DNA from: Thermomonas sp964481865 | GTDB lineage: Bacteria > Pseudomonadota > Gammaproteobacteria > Xanthomonadales > Xanthomonadaceae | Length of the DNA: 64,000 nt | Reading direction: 5' to 3' | Assembly (NCBI GenBank): GCA_964481865.1 | Contig: CAYZUG010000007.1 | Span: 33,532 to 97,531, forward strand | Shown here: in pieces, positions 35,753 to 45,009 of the stretch | Position numbering within the stretch: position 1 is the stretch's first letter | How the letters are laid out: the number at the start of each line of letters is the position of its first letter | The notes under the pieces: model-generated | What the model saw: the letters and a program-made list of their open reading frames with translations, nothing else | The model's database searches: none | Told to the model about the DNA's origin: nothing | Translations under genes and position numbers: made by a program

Positions 35753-36867
35753 GCGGGCAGTCAGTCGTTGTTGGCGTTTCTGGTGGCGTGGATTCATCGG
35801 TTGCCGCACTGTGTCTGCGTGACGCAGGCTTTGCCGTCACTGGGCTGTTCATGCAGAACTGGAATGACGATGGCAGTGGCGAATGTCGCGCCGAAGATGA
35901 CCGGCGGGATGCCGTTGCCGTGTGTGGCGCGCTGGGTATCCCGATCAAGTTCCGTGATTTTTCACGTGAATACTGGGATGGCGTGTTTCGTTATTTTCTA
36001 GACGAATACGCCGCAGGCCGCACCCCGAACCCAGATGTCCTGTGCAACCGCGAGATCAAATTCAAGCATTTTCTTGATGCTGCGCGTGAACTTGGGGCAG
36101 AGGCCATTGCAACGGGTCACTATGCGCGTGTTGATCAACACGACGGGAAATTTCGCCTGTTGCGGGCGATTGACCGCAGCAAGGATCAAAGCTATTTCCT
36201 GCATCAACTGGGGCAAGAACAATTAGCTTTCACGCGCTTTCCACTCGGCGAGATGCATAAAGACGCGGTGCGCAAAATCGCCACTGAACATGCACTGCGA
36301 ACCGCAAGCAAAAAAGATTCCACCGGTATTTGCTTTATCGGCGAACGGGATTTCCGTGAATTTCTTTCGCACTATCTACCCAGCAAACCCGGGGAGATGC
36401 GTACCGCCGACGGCCAACGCATTGGCGAACACCCGGGCGTGTTCTATTTCACCTTGGGCCAACGCGAGGGTCTGAATATCGGTGGTGTGCGTGGCCGCCC
36501 ACAAGCCCCGTGGTTTGTTGTTGCCAAAGACATCAAGCACAATATCCTTTACGTTGACCAAGGGCATGACAGCCCGTGGTTGCAATCGACCCAACTTGTC
36601 AGTGAGCTTGCCCATTGGATTTCGGGTGCACCACCTGCTGCACACTTCCGCTGCACAGCACAAACGCGCTATCGGCAACCCGATGAGCCTTGCGATGTCT
36701 GCGTGCAACAAGACGGCAGCTTGCACGTGCAGTTTGATCGGCCGCAGCGTGCAGTAACCCCCGGTCAATCACTCGTGCTTTACGATGGCGACCACTGTCT
36801 TGGCGGCGCAGTCATTGCTTCCACCAATGCACCTTTCCCGCAACATGCTTTTCATCAAGAGAAATAA
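35749..36867 (+). CDS. mnmA: tRNA-specific 2-thiouridylase MnmA
   Basis: Thiolates U34 of Lys, Glu and Gln tRNAs, taking sulfur from the Tus relay. In the 372 aa the ATP-pyrophosphatase P-loop is 'SGGVDSS' (11-17), the catalytic nucleophile is C98 ('VLCNREIKF') and the second catalytic Cys is C194 ('TGICFIGERDF'). The start overlaps the Nudix stop (ATGA), which sets it well inside a longer open frame. Confidence 0.96.
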   Translation: MSGQSVVVGVSGGVDSSVAALCLRDAGFAVTGLFMQNWNDDGSGECRAEDDRRDAVAVCGALGIPIKFRDFSREYWDGVFRYFLDEYAAGRTPNPDVLCNREIKFKHFLDAARELGAEAIATGHYARVDQHDGKFRLLRAIDRSKDQSYFLHQLGQEQLAFTRFPLGEMHKDAVRKIATEHALRTASKKDSTGICFIGERDFREFLSHYLPSKPGEMRTADGQRIGEHPGVFYFTLGQREGLNIGGVRGRPQAPWFVVAKDIKHNILYVDQGHDSPWLQSTQLVSELAHWISGAPPAAHFRCTAQTRYRQPDEPCDVCVQQDGSLHVQFDRPQRAVTPGQSLVLYDGDHCLGGAVIASTNAPFPQHAFHQEK

Positions 36868-36870
36868 CAC

Positions 36871-37482
36871 ATGAGTGATGCCATCAACGAACGCGCCCTT
36901 GCCCTTGCAGGCTTGCTTCAAGCATTGATGCAGGTGCGCCGTATCGCTGATACCGGCCAATCCGATCACACCCTCGTGCAACTTGCCCTTGATAGCGTTC
37001 TCCGTATTGACGCTGCAAGTACGGAATCGGTCTATGCCGGCGTGAACAATCTTCGCCCGGGTCTGCGCCTGCTGCGTGATTATCTTGGCAACGAGAAAAA
37101 AGATGACGCGCTTGGCAAACTGGCGTTGGCTGTTCTGCAAATTGAACGCCGTTTTGTACGCGATGAAAAAATGACCGCGCAGGTGCAATCACGCTTGCAG
37201 CAACTGTCTACGCATGTGGATGCACAAGACAGCACTCACCCGGATGTCATTGCCGAGCTTGCCACGCTGTATGCCGAAACCATCAGCCACCTGCGCCCAC
37301 GGGTCATGGTGCAAGGCAACCCGCACTATCTTGCGCAACCTGGGGTTGTTGCTGAAATTCGTGCATTGCTGCTTGCGGCGTTGCGCTCGGCAGTTCTTTG
37401 GCGGCAACTTGGTGGCAGCTTCTGGGATTTGCTGTTACAGCGCCGCGCACTCGCCAAGGCTGTGGATCAGCATTTACACTGA
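36871..37482 (+). CDS. hflD: HflD, high-frequency lysogenisation protein homologue
   Basis: A 203-aa, mostly helical protein associated with the membrane face in E. coli, where it interacts with phage lambda CII. 'ALAGLLQALMQVRRIADTGQ' near the start and the 'RALLLAALRSAVLWRQLGG' segment near 165-183 are characteristic. It sits three bases downstream of mnmA, the usual place for this gene in gammaproteobacteria. Its normal cellular role is poorly understood. The 3' end overlaps the convergent DUF3817 gene by nine bases. Confidence 0.9.
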   Translation: MSDAINERALALAGLLQALMQVRRIADTGQSDHTLVQLALDSVLRIDAASTESVYAGVNNLRPGLRLLRDYLGNEKKDDALGKLALAVLQIERRFVRDEKMTAQVQSRLQQLSTHVDAQDSTHPDVIAELATLYAETISHLRPRVMVQGNPHYLAQPGVVAEIRALLLAALRSAVLWRQLGGSFWDLLLQRRALAKAVDQHLH

Positions 37483-37815
37483 ATGTTGAGTGTTATGCGG
37501 ATGACTAAGTAAACCGCGCCGACGGAACCACCACTCCAGCGGCCAAGTCACCAACGGGGGAATGGCTGCCAGCACAGCAAGCAACAACGCCCACATCGGC
37601 CAACGCAGTCGAAAGCCGACGAAAATACTGGTGACCAGATAGACAAGAAATGCCGCACCGTGCAGGCGGCCAAACAGCCACACTCCCCAGTCGGTGAGAC
37701 CGCTGACATATTTCAAATACATCCCAATCAAAAGTCCTGTCCATGTCAATGCCTCGATTAAAGCGACAGCGACGAAAAGCTTTCCTGATGCACTCAATGG
37801 CTGTTTGGTTTGCAC
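37474..37815 (-). CDS. DUF3817-family small membrane protein
   Basis: A 113-aa inner-membrane protein with three hydrophobic segments (about 11-32, 46-66, 72-92) and a positively charged tail 'WWFRRRG'. 'VALIEALTWTGLLIGMYLKY' and 'GRLHGAAFLVYL' are the conserved blocks of DUF3817. The function is unknown. Confidence 0.75.
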   Translation of the reverse strand: MQTKQPLSASGKLFVAVALIEALTWTGLLIGMYLKYVSGLTDWGVWLFGRLHGAAFLVYLVTSIFVGFRLRWPMWALLLAVLAAIPPLVTWPLEWWFRRRGLLSHPHNTQHSV

Positions 37816-37855
37816 GTATTGACTCGATAGCTAATAACAAAAACAGATGCAGGAA

Positions 37856-37884
37856 CGCCTTCTCCCCATGATGAGGAGAAGGCG
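37856..37884 (-). terminator. Terminator-like hairpin after acnB
   Basis: A perfect 10-bp stem (37856-37865 with 37875-37884), 9-nt loop, 36 bp past the acnB stop. On the minus strand a TTTTT run follows about ten bases after the stem. Confidence 0.7.
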
Positions 37885-37920
37885 CCCGCGATTGCTGTGA
37901 AACTTTACACGCAGAACATC

Positions 37921-40509
37921 TTAGGCAACGGCATCTGCCACGTCCTTGTATTCCTCGATCTGATCAAAGTTCATGTAGCGATAGATTTGATCGCCATTCG
38001 CATTGATCACACCCACATCCGCCAGATATTCCTCACGGGTTGGAATGCGCCCCAAGCGTGCGCAGATCGCCGCCAATTCCGCCGAACCTAAATACACATC
38101 GGTATTGCGACCAAGGCGATTGGGGAAGTTGCGCGTCGATGTGGACATCGCCGTTGAGCCTTCGCGAATCTGTGCCTGATTCCCCATGCACAAAGAGCAG
38201 CCCGGCATTTCCATACGTGCACCAGCCGCACCAAACGTGCCGTAATGGCCTTCCTTGGTGAGCTCGCTTGCATCCATCTTGGTTGGCGGCGCAATCCACA
38301 AACGTGTTGGGATATCACGCTTGCCTTCCAGCAATTTCGCCGCTGCACGGAAGTGACCGATATTGGTCATGCACGAGCCAATGAACACTTCGTCAATCTT
38401 CGCACCTGCCACATCAGACAGCGTCTTGGCATCGTCCGGGTCGTTCGGACAGCAGACAATTGGCTCGTTGATGTCGTTCAAGTCGATTTCAATGACCGCC
38501 GCGTATTCGGCATCGGCATCGGCTTCCAGAAGTTGTGGATCAGCCAACCATGCCTGCATCTTGTCGATTCGGCGTTGCAATGTACGTGCATCGGCATAGC
38601 CTTCGGCAATCATCCACTTCAGCAGCGTGATATTGCTGTTGAGATACTCGATGATCGGTTCTTTGTTCAAACGCACGGTACAAGCGGCGGCAGAACGCTC
38701 AGCGGAAGCATCGGCCAGTTCAAAAGCCTGTTCGATCTTCAGATTCGGCAAGCCTTCGATTTCCAGAATGCGACCGGAAAAGATGTTCTTCTTGCCCTTC
38801 TTTTCCACTGTCAGCAGACCCGCTTTGATTGCATACAGCGGAATGGCATGCACCAGATCACGCAGCGTCACACCGGGTTGCATCTCGCCCTTGAAGCGCA
38901 CCAGCACCGATTCGGGCATGTCCAGCGGCATCACACCGGTGGCAGCGGCAAACGCCACCAACCCTGAGCCTGCTGGGAACGAAATACCAATCGGGAAACG
39001 GGTGTGGCTGTCGCCGCCGGTGCCCACGGTATCGGGCAGCAGCATGCGGTTGAGCCAGCTATGGATGATGCCGTCACCCGGACGTAGTGAAACGCCGCCA
39101 CGGGTAGAAATGAACTCTGGCAGGGTGTGATGGGTTTTCACGTCCACCGGCTTCGGGTACGCAGCGGTGTGGCAGAACGACTGCATCACCAGATCGGCAG
39201 AAAAGCCGAGGCAGGCCAGATCTTTCAGTTCGTCACGGGTCATCGGACCGGTGGTGTCCTGGCTACCCACCGAGGTCATCTTCGGTTCGCAATAGGTGCC
39301 TGGGCGCATGCCCTTCCCTTCTGCCAAACCACAGGCGCGACCCACAAGTTTTTGCGCCAAAGTGAAGCCCTTGCCGGTATCCGGCGGCGTCACTGGCAGG
39401 CGGAACAGATCGGTCACCGGCAAGCCCAGCGACTCACGCGCCTTGGCGGTCAGACCACGCCCAATAATCAGCGGAATGCGACCACCAGCGCGAGCTTCGT
39501 CCAGCAACACTTCGGACTTCAGCTCGAACGTCGCGATTTCCTTGCCGTCCTTCAGCGCCTTGCCTTCGTACGGACGCAGTTCAATCACATCACCGTGATG
39601 CATCTGCGAAACGTCCAATTCAATCGGCAACGCACCTGCGTCTTCCATGGTGTTGTAGAAGATAGGAGCAATCTTGCCGCCGAGACAGACACCACCATCA
39701 CGCTTGTTGGGAATGTAAGGAATGTCATTCCCCGTCCACCACAGCACACTGTTAGTGGCGGATTTGCGGCTGGAACCGGTGCCCACCACGTCGCCGACGT
39801 AGGCCACGATATGTCCCTTTTCCTTCAACTTGAGAATGTCACCAATCGGGCCGCGCTTGCCGTCTTCTTCCGGCTGGAACGGGGCATCCGGACGGGCGTT
39901 CTTCAGCATCGCCAAGGCGTGCATGGGGATGTCAGGACGGGTGGTGGCGTCCGGTGCGGGCGACAGGTCATCGGTATTGGTTTCGCCGGGCACTTTGAAC
40001 ACGGTGATGGTCAACGACTGCGGCACTTCCGGGCGGCTGGTAAACCATTCGGCATCGGCCCAGCTTTGCATCACCGCCTTAGCATTGGCATTGCCTGCTT
40101 TGGCCTTTTCATCCACATCGTGGAAGGCATCAAACATCAGCAAGGTGTGCTTCAGCGCATCGGCTGCAACCGCGCCCAGCTCGGCGTTATCCAGCAGTTC
40201 CACCAGTGGTGCCACGTTATAGCCACCCAGCATGGTGCCGAGAAGTTCAGTGGCACGCGCAGGTGAAATCAGCGCATTTTTTTCGCTGCCAAATGCCAGT
40301 GCTGCCAGATAGGAGGCCTTTACTTTCGCGGCATCATCCACCCCTGCAGGCACGCGGTGCACAAGCAGATCAAGCAAATAATCGCCTTCGCCCGCCGGTG
40401 GGTTTTTCAGCAGCTCAATCAGGTCTGCCGTCTGTTGCGGCGTCAGCGGTAGTGCGGGAATACCGAGCGCGGCACGTTCGGCTTCGTGTTTGCGGTAAGC
40501 GTCCAACAT
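37921..40509 (-). CDS. acnB: Bifunctional aconitate hydratase 2 / 2-methylisocitrate dehydratase
   Basis: The citrate-isocitrate isomerase of the TCA cycle. It is 862 aa from the ATG at 40509, with AAGGA eight bases upstream; an ATG at 40518 would sit directly on that site. It has the AcnB-specific N-terminal HEAT-like domain ('EYR/AYRKHEAERAALG' type start, 'LLGTMLGGYNVAPL') and the swivel domain before the cluster domains. The 4Fe-4S cysteines are in 'FIGSCMTNIGHF' and 'GCSLCMGNQAQ'. It lies 29 bp after a PIN/AbrB module on the same strand. Confidence 0.96.
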   Translation of the reverse strand: MLDAYRKHEAERAALGIPALPLTPQQTADLIELLKNPPAGEGDYLLDLLVHRVPAGVDDAAKVKASYLAALAFGSEKNALISPARATELLGTMLGGYNVAPLVELLDNAELGAVAADALKHTLLMFDAFHDVDEKAKAGNANAKAVMQSWADAEWFTSRPEVPQSLTITVFKVPGETNTDDLSPAPDATTRPDIPMHALAMLKNARPDAPFQPEEDGKRGPIGDILKLKEKGHIVAYVGDVVGTGSSRKSATNSVLWWTGNDIPYIPNKRDGGVCLGGKIAPIFYNTMEDAGALPIELDVSQMHHGDVIELRPYEGKALKDGKEIATFELKSEVLLDEARAGGRIPLIIGRGLTAKARESLGLPVTDLFRLPVTPPDTGKGFTLAQKLVGRACGLAEGKGMRPGTYCEPKMTSVGSQDTTGPMTRDELKDLACLGFSADLVMQSFCHTAAYPKPVDVKTHHTLPEFISTRGGVSLRPGDGIIHSWLNRMLLPDTVGTGGDSHTRFPIGISFPAGSGLVAFAAATGVMPLDMPESVLVRFKGEMQPGVTLRDLVHAIPLYAIKAGLLTVEKKGKKNIFSGRILEIEGLPNLKIEQAFELADASAERSAAACTVRLNKEPIIEYLNSNITLLKWMIAEGYADARTLQRRIDKMQAWLADPQLLEADADAEYAAVIEIDLNDINEPIVCCPNDPDDAKTLSDVAGAKIDEVFIGSCMTNIGHFRAAAKLLEGKRDIPTRLWIAPPTKMDASELTKEGHYGTFGAAGARMEMPGCSLCMGNQAQIREGSTAMSTSTRNFPNRLGRNTDVYLGSAELAAICARLGRIPTREEYLADVGVINANGDQIYRYMNFDQIEEYKDVADAVA

Positions 40510-40538
40510 GGAAAGCATCCTTATCGTTGTAGCGGGTC

Positions 40539-40937
40539 TTAATCTTTGGGGACGATCAGCTTCAGACCCTTGAAGTAATCGCGGAAAATTTGACTATCAA
40601 ATGTAATCAGCGCATCACACTGCAATAACGCATGTGCGCCAATCAAAAAACTGGAAATAGGATGTAACTCACCGCCACGCTGCCGTTGGCGACGTTGCAT
40701 TTCACCTGCACGCAGCGCCGATTTAGGCTCAATCGCGCTATACATCACACCCATTTCTTCCAAAGCAGGAAGCACCTCAGCACCATCACGTAAGGCAGCC
40801 GTCACACTGGCCAGCGCGGCATCACAGACCACAACACGCCCACTGCCCAACGCTTGCCGCAAGCTGGCTTCTGCAGCATCAGCACGCGCTGCATTGGCAA
40901 GCAAGGTGATCAATACCGGGGCATCCACAGCGATCAT
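40539..40937 (-). CDS. PIN-domain (VapC-like) toxin, probably degenerate
   Basis: A 132-aa PIN-like protein. D5 ('IAVDAPVLI') and D114 ('ITFDSQIF') are present. The usual Glu in the 'yaEl' motif is replaced ('ASVTAAL', about 43-49), and the Asp of the 'DFLIGAHA' motif is Ser96 ('SSFLIGAHA'). Two of the four acidic metal ligands of the RNase site therefore appear to be missing. The gene overlaps its antitoxin by ATGA. It could be an inactive toxin kept for regulation. Confidence 0.78.
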   Translation of the reverse strand: MIAVDAPVLITLLANAARADAAEASLRQALGSGRVVVCDAALASVTAALRDGAEVLPALEEMGVMYSAIEPKSALRAGEMQRRQRQRGGELHPISSFLIGAHALLQCDALITFDSQIFRDYFKGLKLIVPKD

Positions 40938-41134
40938 GCGGGATCGTGCTCGCTCAAATCATCCAGTGAAAACTTGCCGCGCACACGTGAAATCGCATCA
41001 TCCACATGTTTGGATAGCACGATACGGCTGCCATCAAGTTCTACCTTGAGCACACTGCCCTTGGTCAGACCCAATGCATCACGCACAGGTTTGGGCAGTG
41101 TGATTTGACCACGCTCGGCAACAGTCGCATCCAT
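40934..41134 (-). CDS. AbrB/MazE-type antitoxin
   Basis: A 66-aa protein with a swapped-hairpin AbrB DNA-binding fold: 'VAERGQITLPKPVRDALGLTKGSVLKV' (about 5-31). The C-terminal tail (about 45-66) would bind the PIN partner. The two genes overlap by four bases, as in typical VapBC modules. An inverted-repeat operator spans its promoter. Confidence 0.82.
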   Translation of the reverse strand: MDATVAERGQITLPKPVRDALGLTKGSVLKVELDGSRIVLSKHVDDAISRVRGKFSLDDLSEHDPA

Positions 41135-41152
41135 CTCTACACAGCAGGTAAT

Positions 41153-41179
41153 TAAGTATGCACGAATTATACATACTTA
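41153..41179 (-). promoter_or_regulatory. Promoter and operator of the AbrB/PIN module
   Basis: An 8-bp inverted repeat (TAAGTATG at 41153-41160, CATACTTA at 41172-41179) encloses a perfect -10 TATAAT on the minus strand (41166-41171). A TTGGGT lies 17 bp upstream as a possible -35. This layout suits autorepression by the AbrB-type antitoxin. The leader to the ATG is about 25 nt. Confidence 0.6.
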
Positions 41180-41218
41180 TTGACGCATACCCAAATACTG
41201 TCAGCCATCAGGATCATA

Positions 41219-41947
41219 TCAACCCTGTTTGGTACGCCCACCGCCCATGCTTTTTGCCAGATAAAGCGCACGCTCAGCACGCTGGAAGAAATGCATCGGC
41301 GCTTGATCTTGCTGCTCATCAAACTGCACCAGACCTGCACTGAAACTGACGTAATTAGGCCCTGCCCCACCACCATGCCAGTCACTGATTCCTGAAAATG
41401 CAGTATGTAGGCGCTGACTCAAGCGCACCCCGCCTTCCATCGCTGTATCCGTCAGAATCACCGCAAACTTGTCACCTTTTAAGCGCGCAGGAAGATCCGC
41501 CGTCCGGCACACATCACGCAAAATCTTACCGACACGCGCCAATATCTTGTCGCCCATCTCAACACTCCAGTTGTCGTTGACTTGCTTCAACTGGTCGATA
41601 TTGATCACCATTAAACAAAGCGGCTGGCCATAACGACGCGAACGTGAGAAATAGTGTATCAGCCCTTCATCGAAGGCGCGCCCATTCGACAACCCAGTCA
41701 AGCCATCTTCCATTGCAAGACGGTCGAATTCTGCCAGTTGCGCATTAAGCTTTTCTTTCAATGCTGCTTTTTCACGATTCAACAGCAACATCTGTTCACT
41801 CAACTCGCGTGAAACAGCGGTTTGCCTTTCCATGTCCTCGCGCAATTGATGCAAACGGCGCAAATAGCCGCGGGTCTGAAAATGTTTAACCGCAAGCCCC
41901 GCCACAAAAGCCAGAACAAGGAAAAGCCATGTCATCCATGAACCCAT
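41219..41947 (-). CDS. Membrane-anchored degenerate GGDEF-domain protein
   Basis: A 242-aa protein with one N-terminal transmembrane helix (about 4-22), a coiled-coil (about 30-75, heptads of Leu, Glu and Lys) and a GGDEF domain (about 78-240). The domain opens with 'DGLTGLSNGRAFD' and has the metal Asp D118. The signature itself is 'KGDKF' (157-161) in place of GGDEF or GGEEF. The inhibitory-site motif RxxD (R148-D151) is intact five residues upstream. The enzyme site therefore looks lost while the c-di-GMP binding site is kept. Confidence 0.85.
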   Translation of the reverse strand: MGSWMTWLFLVLAFVAGLAVKHFQTRGYLRRLHQLREDMERQTAVSRELSEQMLLLNREKAALKEKLNAQLAEFDRLAMEDGLTGLSNGRAFDEGLIHYFSRSRRYGQPLCLMVINIDQLKQVNDNWSVEMGDKILARVGKILRDVCRTADLPARLKGDKFAVILTDTAMEGGVRLSQRLHTAFSGISDWHGGGAGPNYVSFSAGLVQFDEQQDQAPMHFFQRAERALYLAKSMGGGRTKQG

Positions 41948-42186
41948 TTAAGAACCCCCTGCTGCCTCGCAAACTGACCCAGAAAACATACACAAACTGA
42001 AAACGACACACGCTGCGACAGCAATCAATTTCGCACCCATTGCTATCCTCAGCATCTTGTGGCGATACAGCGCTCATGCAACTTGAACAACCAACGCATG
42101 ATGGTACACCTGTATTAACATGAGAATACATTATTTCCGGCATGCTTTATCCGGCTTTCAATTCCATTTCCACTGGGGAGTCTGTC

Positions 42187-44940
42187 ATGCGCAATTCTTT
42201 CTCAACGCAGTCACAGTTGCATGTGAATGGCACGGATTACACCTTCCACAGCCTTCCGCTTCTGGGGCAGAAATTTGCAATTTCGCATCTCCCGTATTCC
42301 ATGAAAATCCTGTTGGAGAACCTACTCCGACATGAAGACGGCATCAGTGTCCTCCCTGCACATATTGAAGCGGTTGCGAACTGGAACCCAAGCGATACTT
42401 CGGAAACAGAAATCGCATTCATGCCTGCTCGGGTGATCTTGCAAGATTTCACCGGTGTGCCCTGCGTGGTGGATCTTGCCGCTATGCGCGATGCCGTGGT
42501 GAAACTAGGTGGAAGCCCTGAGCAAATCAACCCGCAGATTCCATCGGAACTGGTGATTGACCATTCGGTTCAGGTGGATGTGTTCGCACGTCCGGATGCA
42601 CTGGATCGCAATGGCCAGATCGAATTCGAACGCAATGCCGAACGCTATGGCTTTTTGCGCTGGGGGCAGAAGGTTTTTGACGATTTCAAGGTCGTTCCAC
42701 CCAATACTGGCATCGTGCATCAGGTCAATCTGGAGTACTTAGCGCGGGTGGTCATGCAGCGTGACGTTAATGGCGAGCAATGGGTGTTTCCTGACACCTT
42801 ATTCGGCACCGACAGTCATACAACAATGGTTAATGGCATCGGCATCCTCGGCTGGGGCGTGGGCGGCATTGAGGCAGAAGCCGCAATGCTGGGGCAGCCA
42901 TCTTCCATGCTCATTCCGCAAGTCGTGGGCTTCAAACTCACTGGCAAACTTCCCGAGGGCACAACAGCCACTGACCTTGTTCTCACCGTCACCGAAATGC
43001 TGCGCAAGCATGGGGTGGTCGGCAAGTTCGTTGAGTTTTATGGCGATGGGCTGCAACACTTGCCACTTGCCGACCGCGCCACCATCGGCAATATGTCGCC
43101 GGAATACGGTGCCACCTGTGCGATGTTTCCGATTGATGCCGAATCCCTGAATTATCTCCGCCTCTCCGGGCGTAGCGAAGCACACATTGCTCTGGTGGAA
43201 GCGTATGCCAAGGCTCAAGGTTTATGGCATGACACCCATTCACCCGAAGCCAGCTATAGCTCAACACTGACGCTGGACATGGGCACCGTGCAGCCTTCAC
43301 TTGCAGGCCCTAAGCGCCCGCAAGATCGCGTTCTGCTCAATATGATGAAAACCTCCAGTCAGAGTGCGGTGACACAGCTCACCGCAACGCGTGACCAACG
43401 CAATGCAGATATTTCCGATTTCATTGCAGAAGGTGGTGGTGCAGCCGTTGGCAATGAGCAGGTGGGCAAAGGGATTGCCGACATCGTTATTGATGGCCAA
43501 TCGGTGCGTCTGAAAGATGGCGCCGTAGTCATTGCCGCCATCACCTCGTGCACGAATACATCCAACCCGGCAGTGATGGTGGCAGCAGGCTTACTTGCCC
43601 GCAATGCAGCCAAACGTGGTTTGACCCGCAAACCTTGGGTTAAAACCTCACTTGCACCTGGCTCTCGCGTGGTCACCGACTATTTGCAGAATGCAGGGCT
43701 GTTAAGTGAACTTGAAAAGATCGGCTTTTATACCGTGGGCTACGGTTGTACTACCTGCATCGGCAATTCAGGACCATTGCCTCTGGAAGTCAGTGCCGGT
43801 ATTGCCGCCGGTGACTTATGTGTTGCCTCTGTGCTGTCTGGCAATCGTAATTTTGAGGGTCGCATCCACGCCGAAGTAAAAATGAACTACCTCGCCAGCC
43901 CACCGCTGGTGGTGGCATTCGCGTTGGCAGGTACAACCCATATCGACCTCACCAGCGAGCCGCTAGGTGTCGATACGAATGGGCAAGCGGTCTATCTCAA
44001 GGACATCTGGCCCAGCAGCCAAGATATTGCTGCCACCATTGCGGCCACTGTCAGTCCGGAACTGTTCAAACAGAATTACGCCGATGTTTTCAAAGGTGAC
44101 ACGCGCTGGAACGCCATTCAATCACCAGATGACGAGCTATATCACTGGGATGCGGCGTCTACCTATATCAAGAACCCCCCGTATTTCGAAGGCATGAGCG
44201 CACAACCCGGCAACATTGATGATGTACAGGCAGCACGGGTGCTTGGCTACTTCGGTGACTCCATCACCACCGACCACATTTCCCCAGCGGGCAGCATCAA
44301 GAAAGACTCACCGGCAGGCCGTTATCTGATCGAACGCGGTGTGCAGCCTGCTGATTTCAATAGTTATGGCAGTCGACGCGGAAACGACGACGTCATGGTG
44401 CGTGGCACATTTGCCAATATCCGCATCAAAAACCAATTCTTCGGTGGAGAAGAAGGCGGCAATACGCTGTATTTCGGCAGCACACCGCCAGAAAAAATGG
44501 CGATCTTCGATGCCGCCATGCAATACAAAGCCGACGGCACTGCACTGATTGTCATTGCAGGCAAGGAATACGGTACCGGCTCAAGCCGTGACTGGGCCGC
44601 CAAAGGCACACTGCTTTTAGGCGTCAAAGCAGTGATTGCCGAAAGTTTCGAGCGCATCCACCGCTCGAATCTGGTGGGTATGGGTGTGCTGCCACTGCAG
44701 TTCAAACCCGGTGAAAGCGCCAGCAGCCACGGCCTGACAGGCACGGAAACCTATGCCATCACCGGATTGGAAAATGGCGCTGCAAAAACGGCGACGGTCA
44801 CAGCCACGCGCAACGATGGCAGTACGCATTCATTCACCGTGGATGTGTTGCTGCTGACACCCAAGGAAGTGGAATACGCCAAACACGGCGGCGTCCTGCA
44901 TTATGTCTTGCGGCAACTCGCCAGCAAGAAAGTCGCCTGA
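42187..44940 (+). CDS. acnA: Aconitate hydratase A
   Basis: A second, AcnA/IRP-type aconitase of 917 aa. The start at 42187 has GGGGAG six bases upstream; the open frame begins 15 codons earlier. The 4Fe-4S ligands are in 'ITSCTNTSNP' and 'YGCTTCIGNSGPL', and the C-terminal swivel domain has 'KEYGTGSSRDWAAKGT'. In other bacteria AcnA is the more stable, stress-induced isozyme. A Fur-like half-site lies about 50 bp upstream, but only half of the palindrome is recognisable. Confidence 0.96.
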   Translation: MRNSFSTQSQLHVNGTDYTFHSLPLLGQKFAISHLPYSMKILLENLLRHEDGISVLPAHIEAVANWNPSDTSETEIAFMPARVILQDFTGVPCVVDLAAMRDAVVKLGGSPEQINPQIPSELVIDHSVQVDVFARPDALDRNGQIEFERNAERYGFLRWGQKVFDDFKVVPPNTGIVHQVNLEYLARVVMQRDVNGEQWVFPDTLFGTDSHTTMVNGIGILGWGVGGIEAEAAMLGQPSSMLIPQVVGFKLTGKLPEGTTATDLVLTVTEMLRKHGVVGKFVEFYGDGLQHLPLADRATIGNMSPEYGATCAMFPIDAESLNYLRLSGRSEAHIALVEAYAKAQGLWHDTHSPEASYSSTLTLDMGTVQPSLAGPKRPQDRVLLNMMKTSSQSAVTQLTATRDQRNADISDFIAEGGGAAVGNEQVGKGIADIVIDGQSVRLKDGAVVIAAITSCTNTSNPAVMVAAGLLARNAAKRGLTRKPWVKTSLAPGSRVVTDYLQNAGLLSELEKIGFYTVGYGCTTCIGNSGPLPLEVSAGIAAGDLCVASVLSGNRNFEGRIHAEVKMNYLASPPLVVAFALAGTTHIDLTSEPLGVDTNGQAVYLKDIWPSSQDIAATIAATVSPELFKQNYADVFKGDTRWNAIQSPDDELYHWDAASTYIKNPPYFEGMSAQPGNIDDVQAARVLGYFGDSITTDHISPAGSIKKDSPAGRYLIERGVQPADFNSYGSRRGNDDVMVRGTFANIRIKNQFFGGEEGGNTLYFGSTPPEKMAIFDAAMQYKADGTALIVIAGKEYGTGSSRDWAAKGTLLLGVKAVIAESFERIHRSNLVGMGVLPLQFKPGESASSHGLTGTETYAITGLENGAAKTATVTATRNDGSTHSFTVDVLLLTPKEVEYAKHGGVLHYVLRQLASKKVA

Positions 44941-44964
44941 TTCTTTCTTCACACAACACAGCGC

Positions 44965-44996
44965 CCTGCAGGCACATCGGATGGTGTGCCTGCAGC
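44965..44996. terminator. Bidirectional terminator-like hairpin after acnA
   Basis: An 11-bp perfect stem with arms ending CTGCAGGCACA / TGTGCCTGCAG (44966-44976 with 44985-44995), between the convergent acnA and S66 peptidase genes. It is likely to stop transcription from both sides, although no T-run is present. Confidence 0.65.
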
Positions 44997-45009
44997 GATC
45001 CACCAGGAT

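Noticed and set aside
39127..40266. A 379-codon plus-strand frame opposite acnB
   Set aside because: acnB is complete on the minus strand with its Fe-S cysteines. The antisense frame has no conserved features.
42118..42136. A Fur-like sequence upstream of acnA
   Set aside because: Only the left half of the palindrome (about nine bases) matches, so I do not call it a site.
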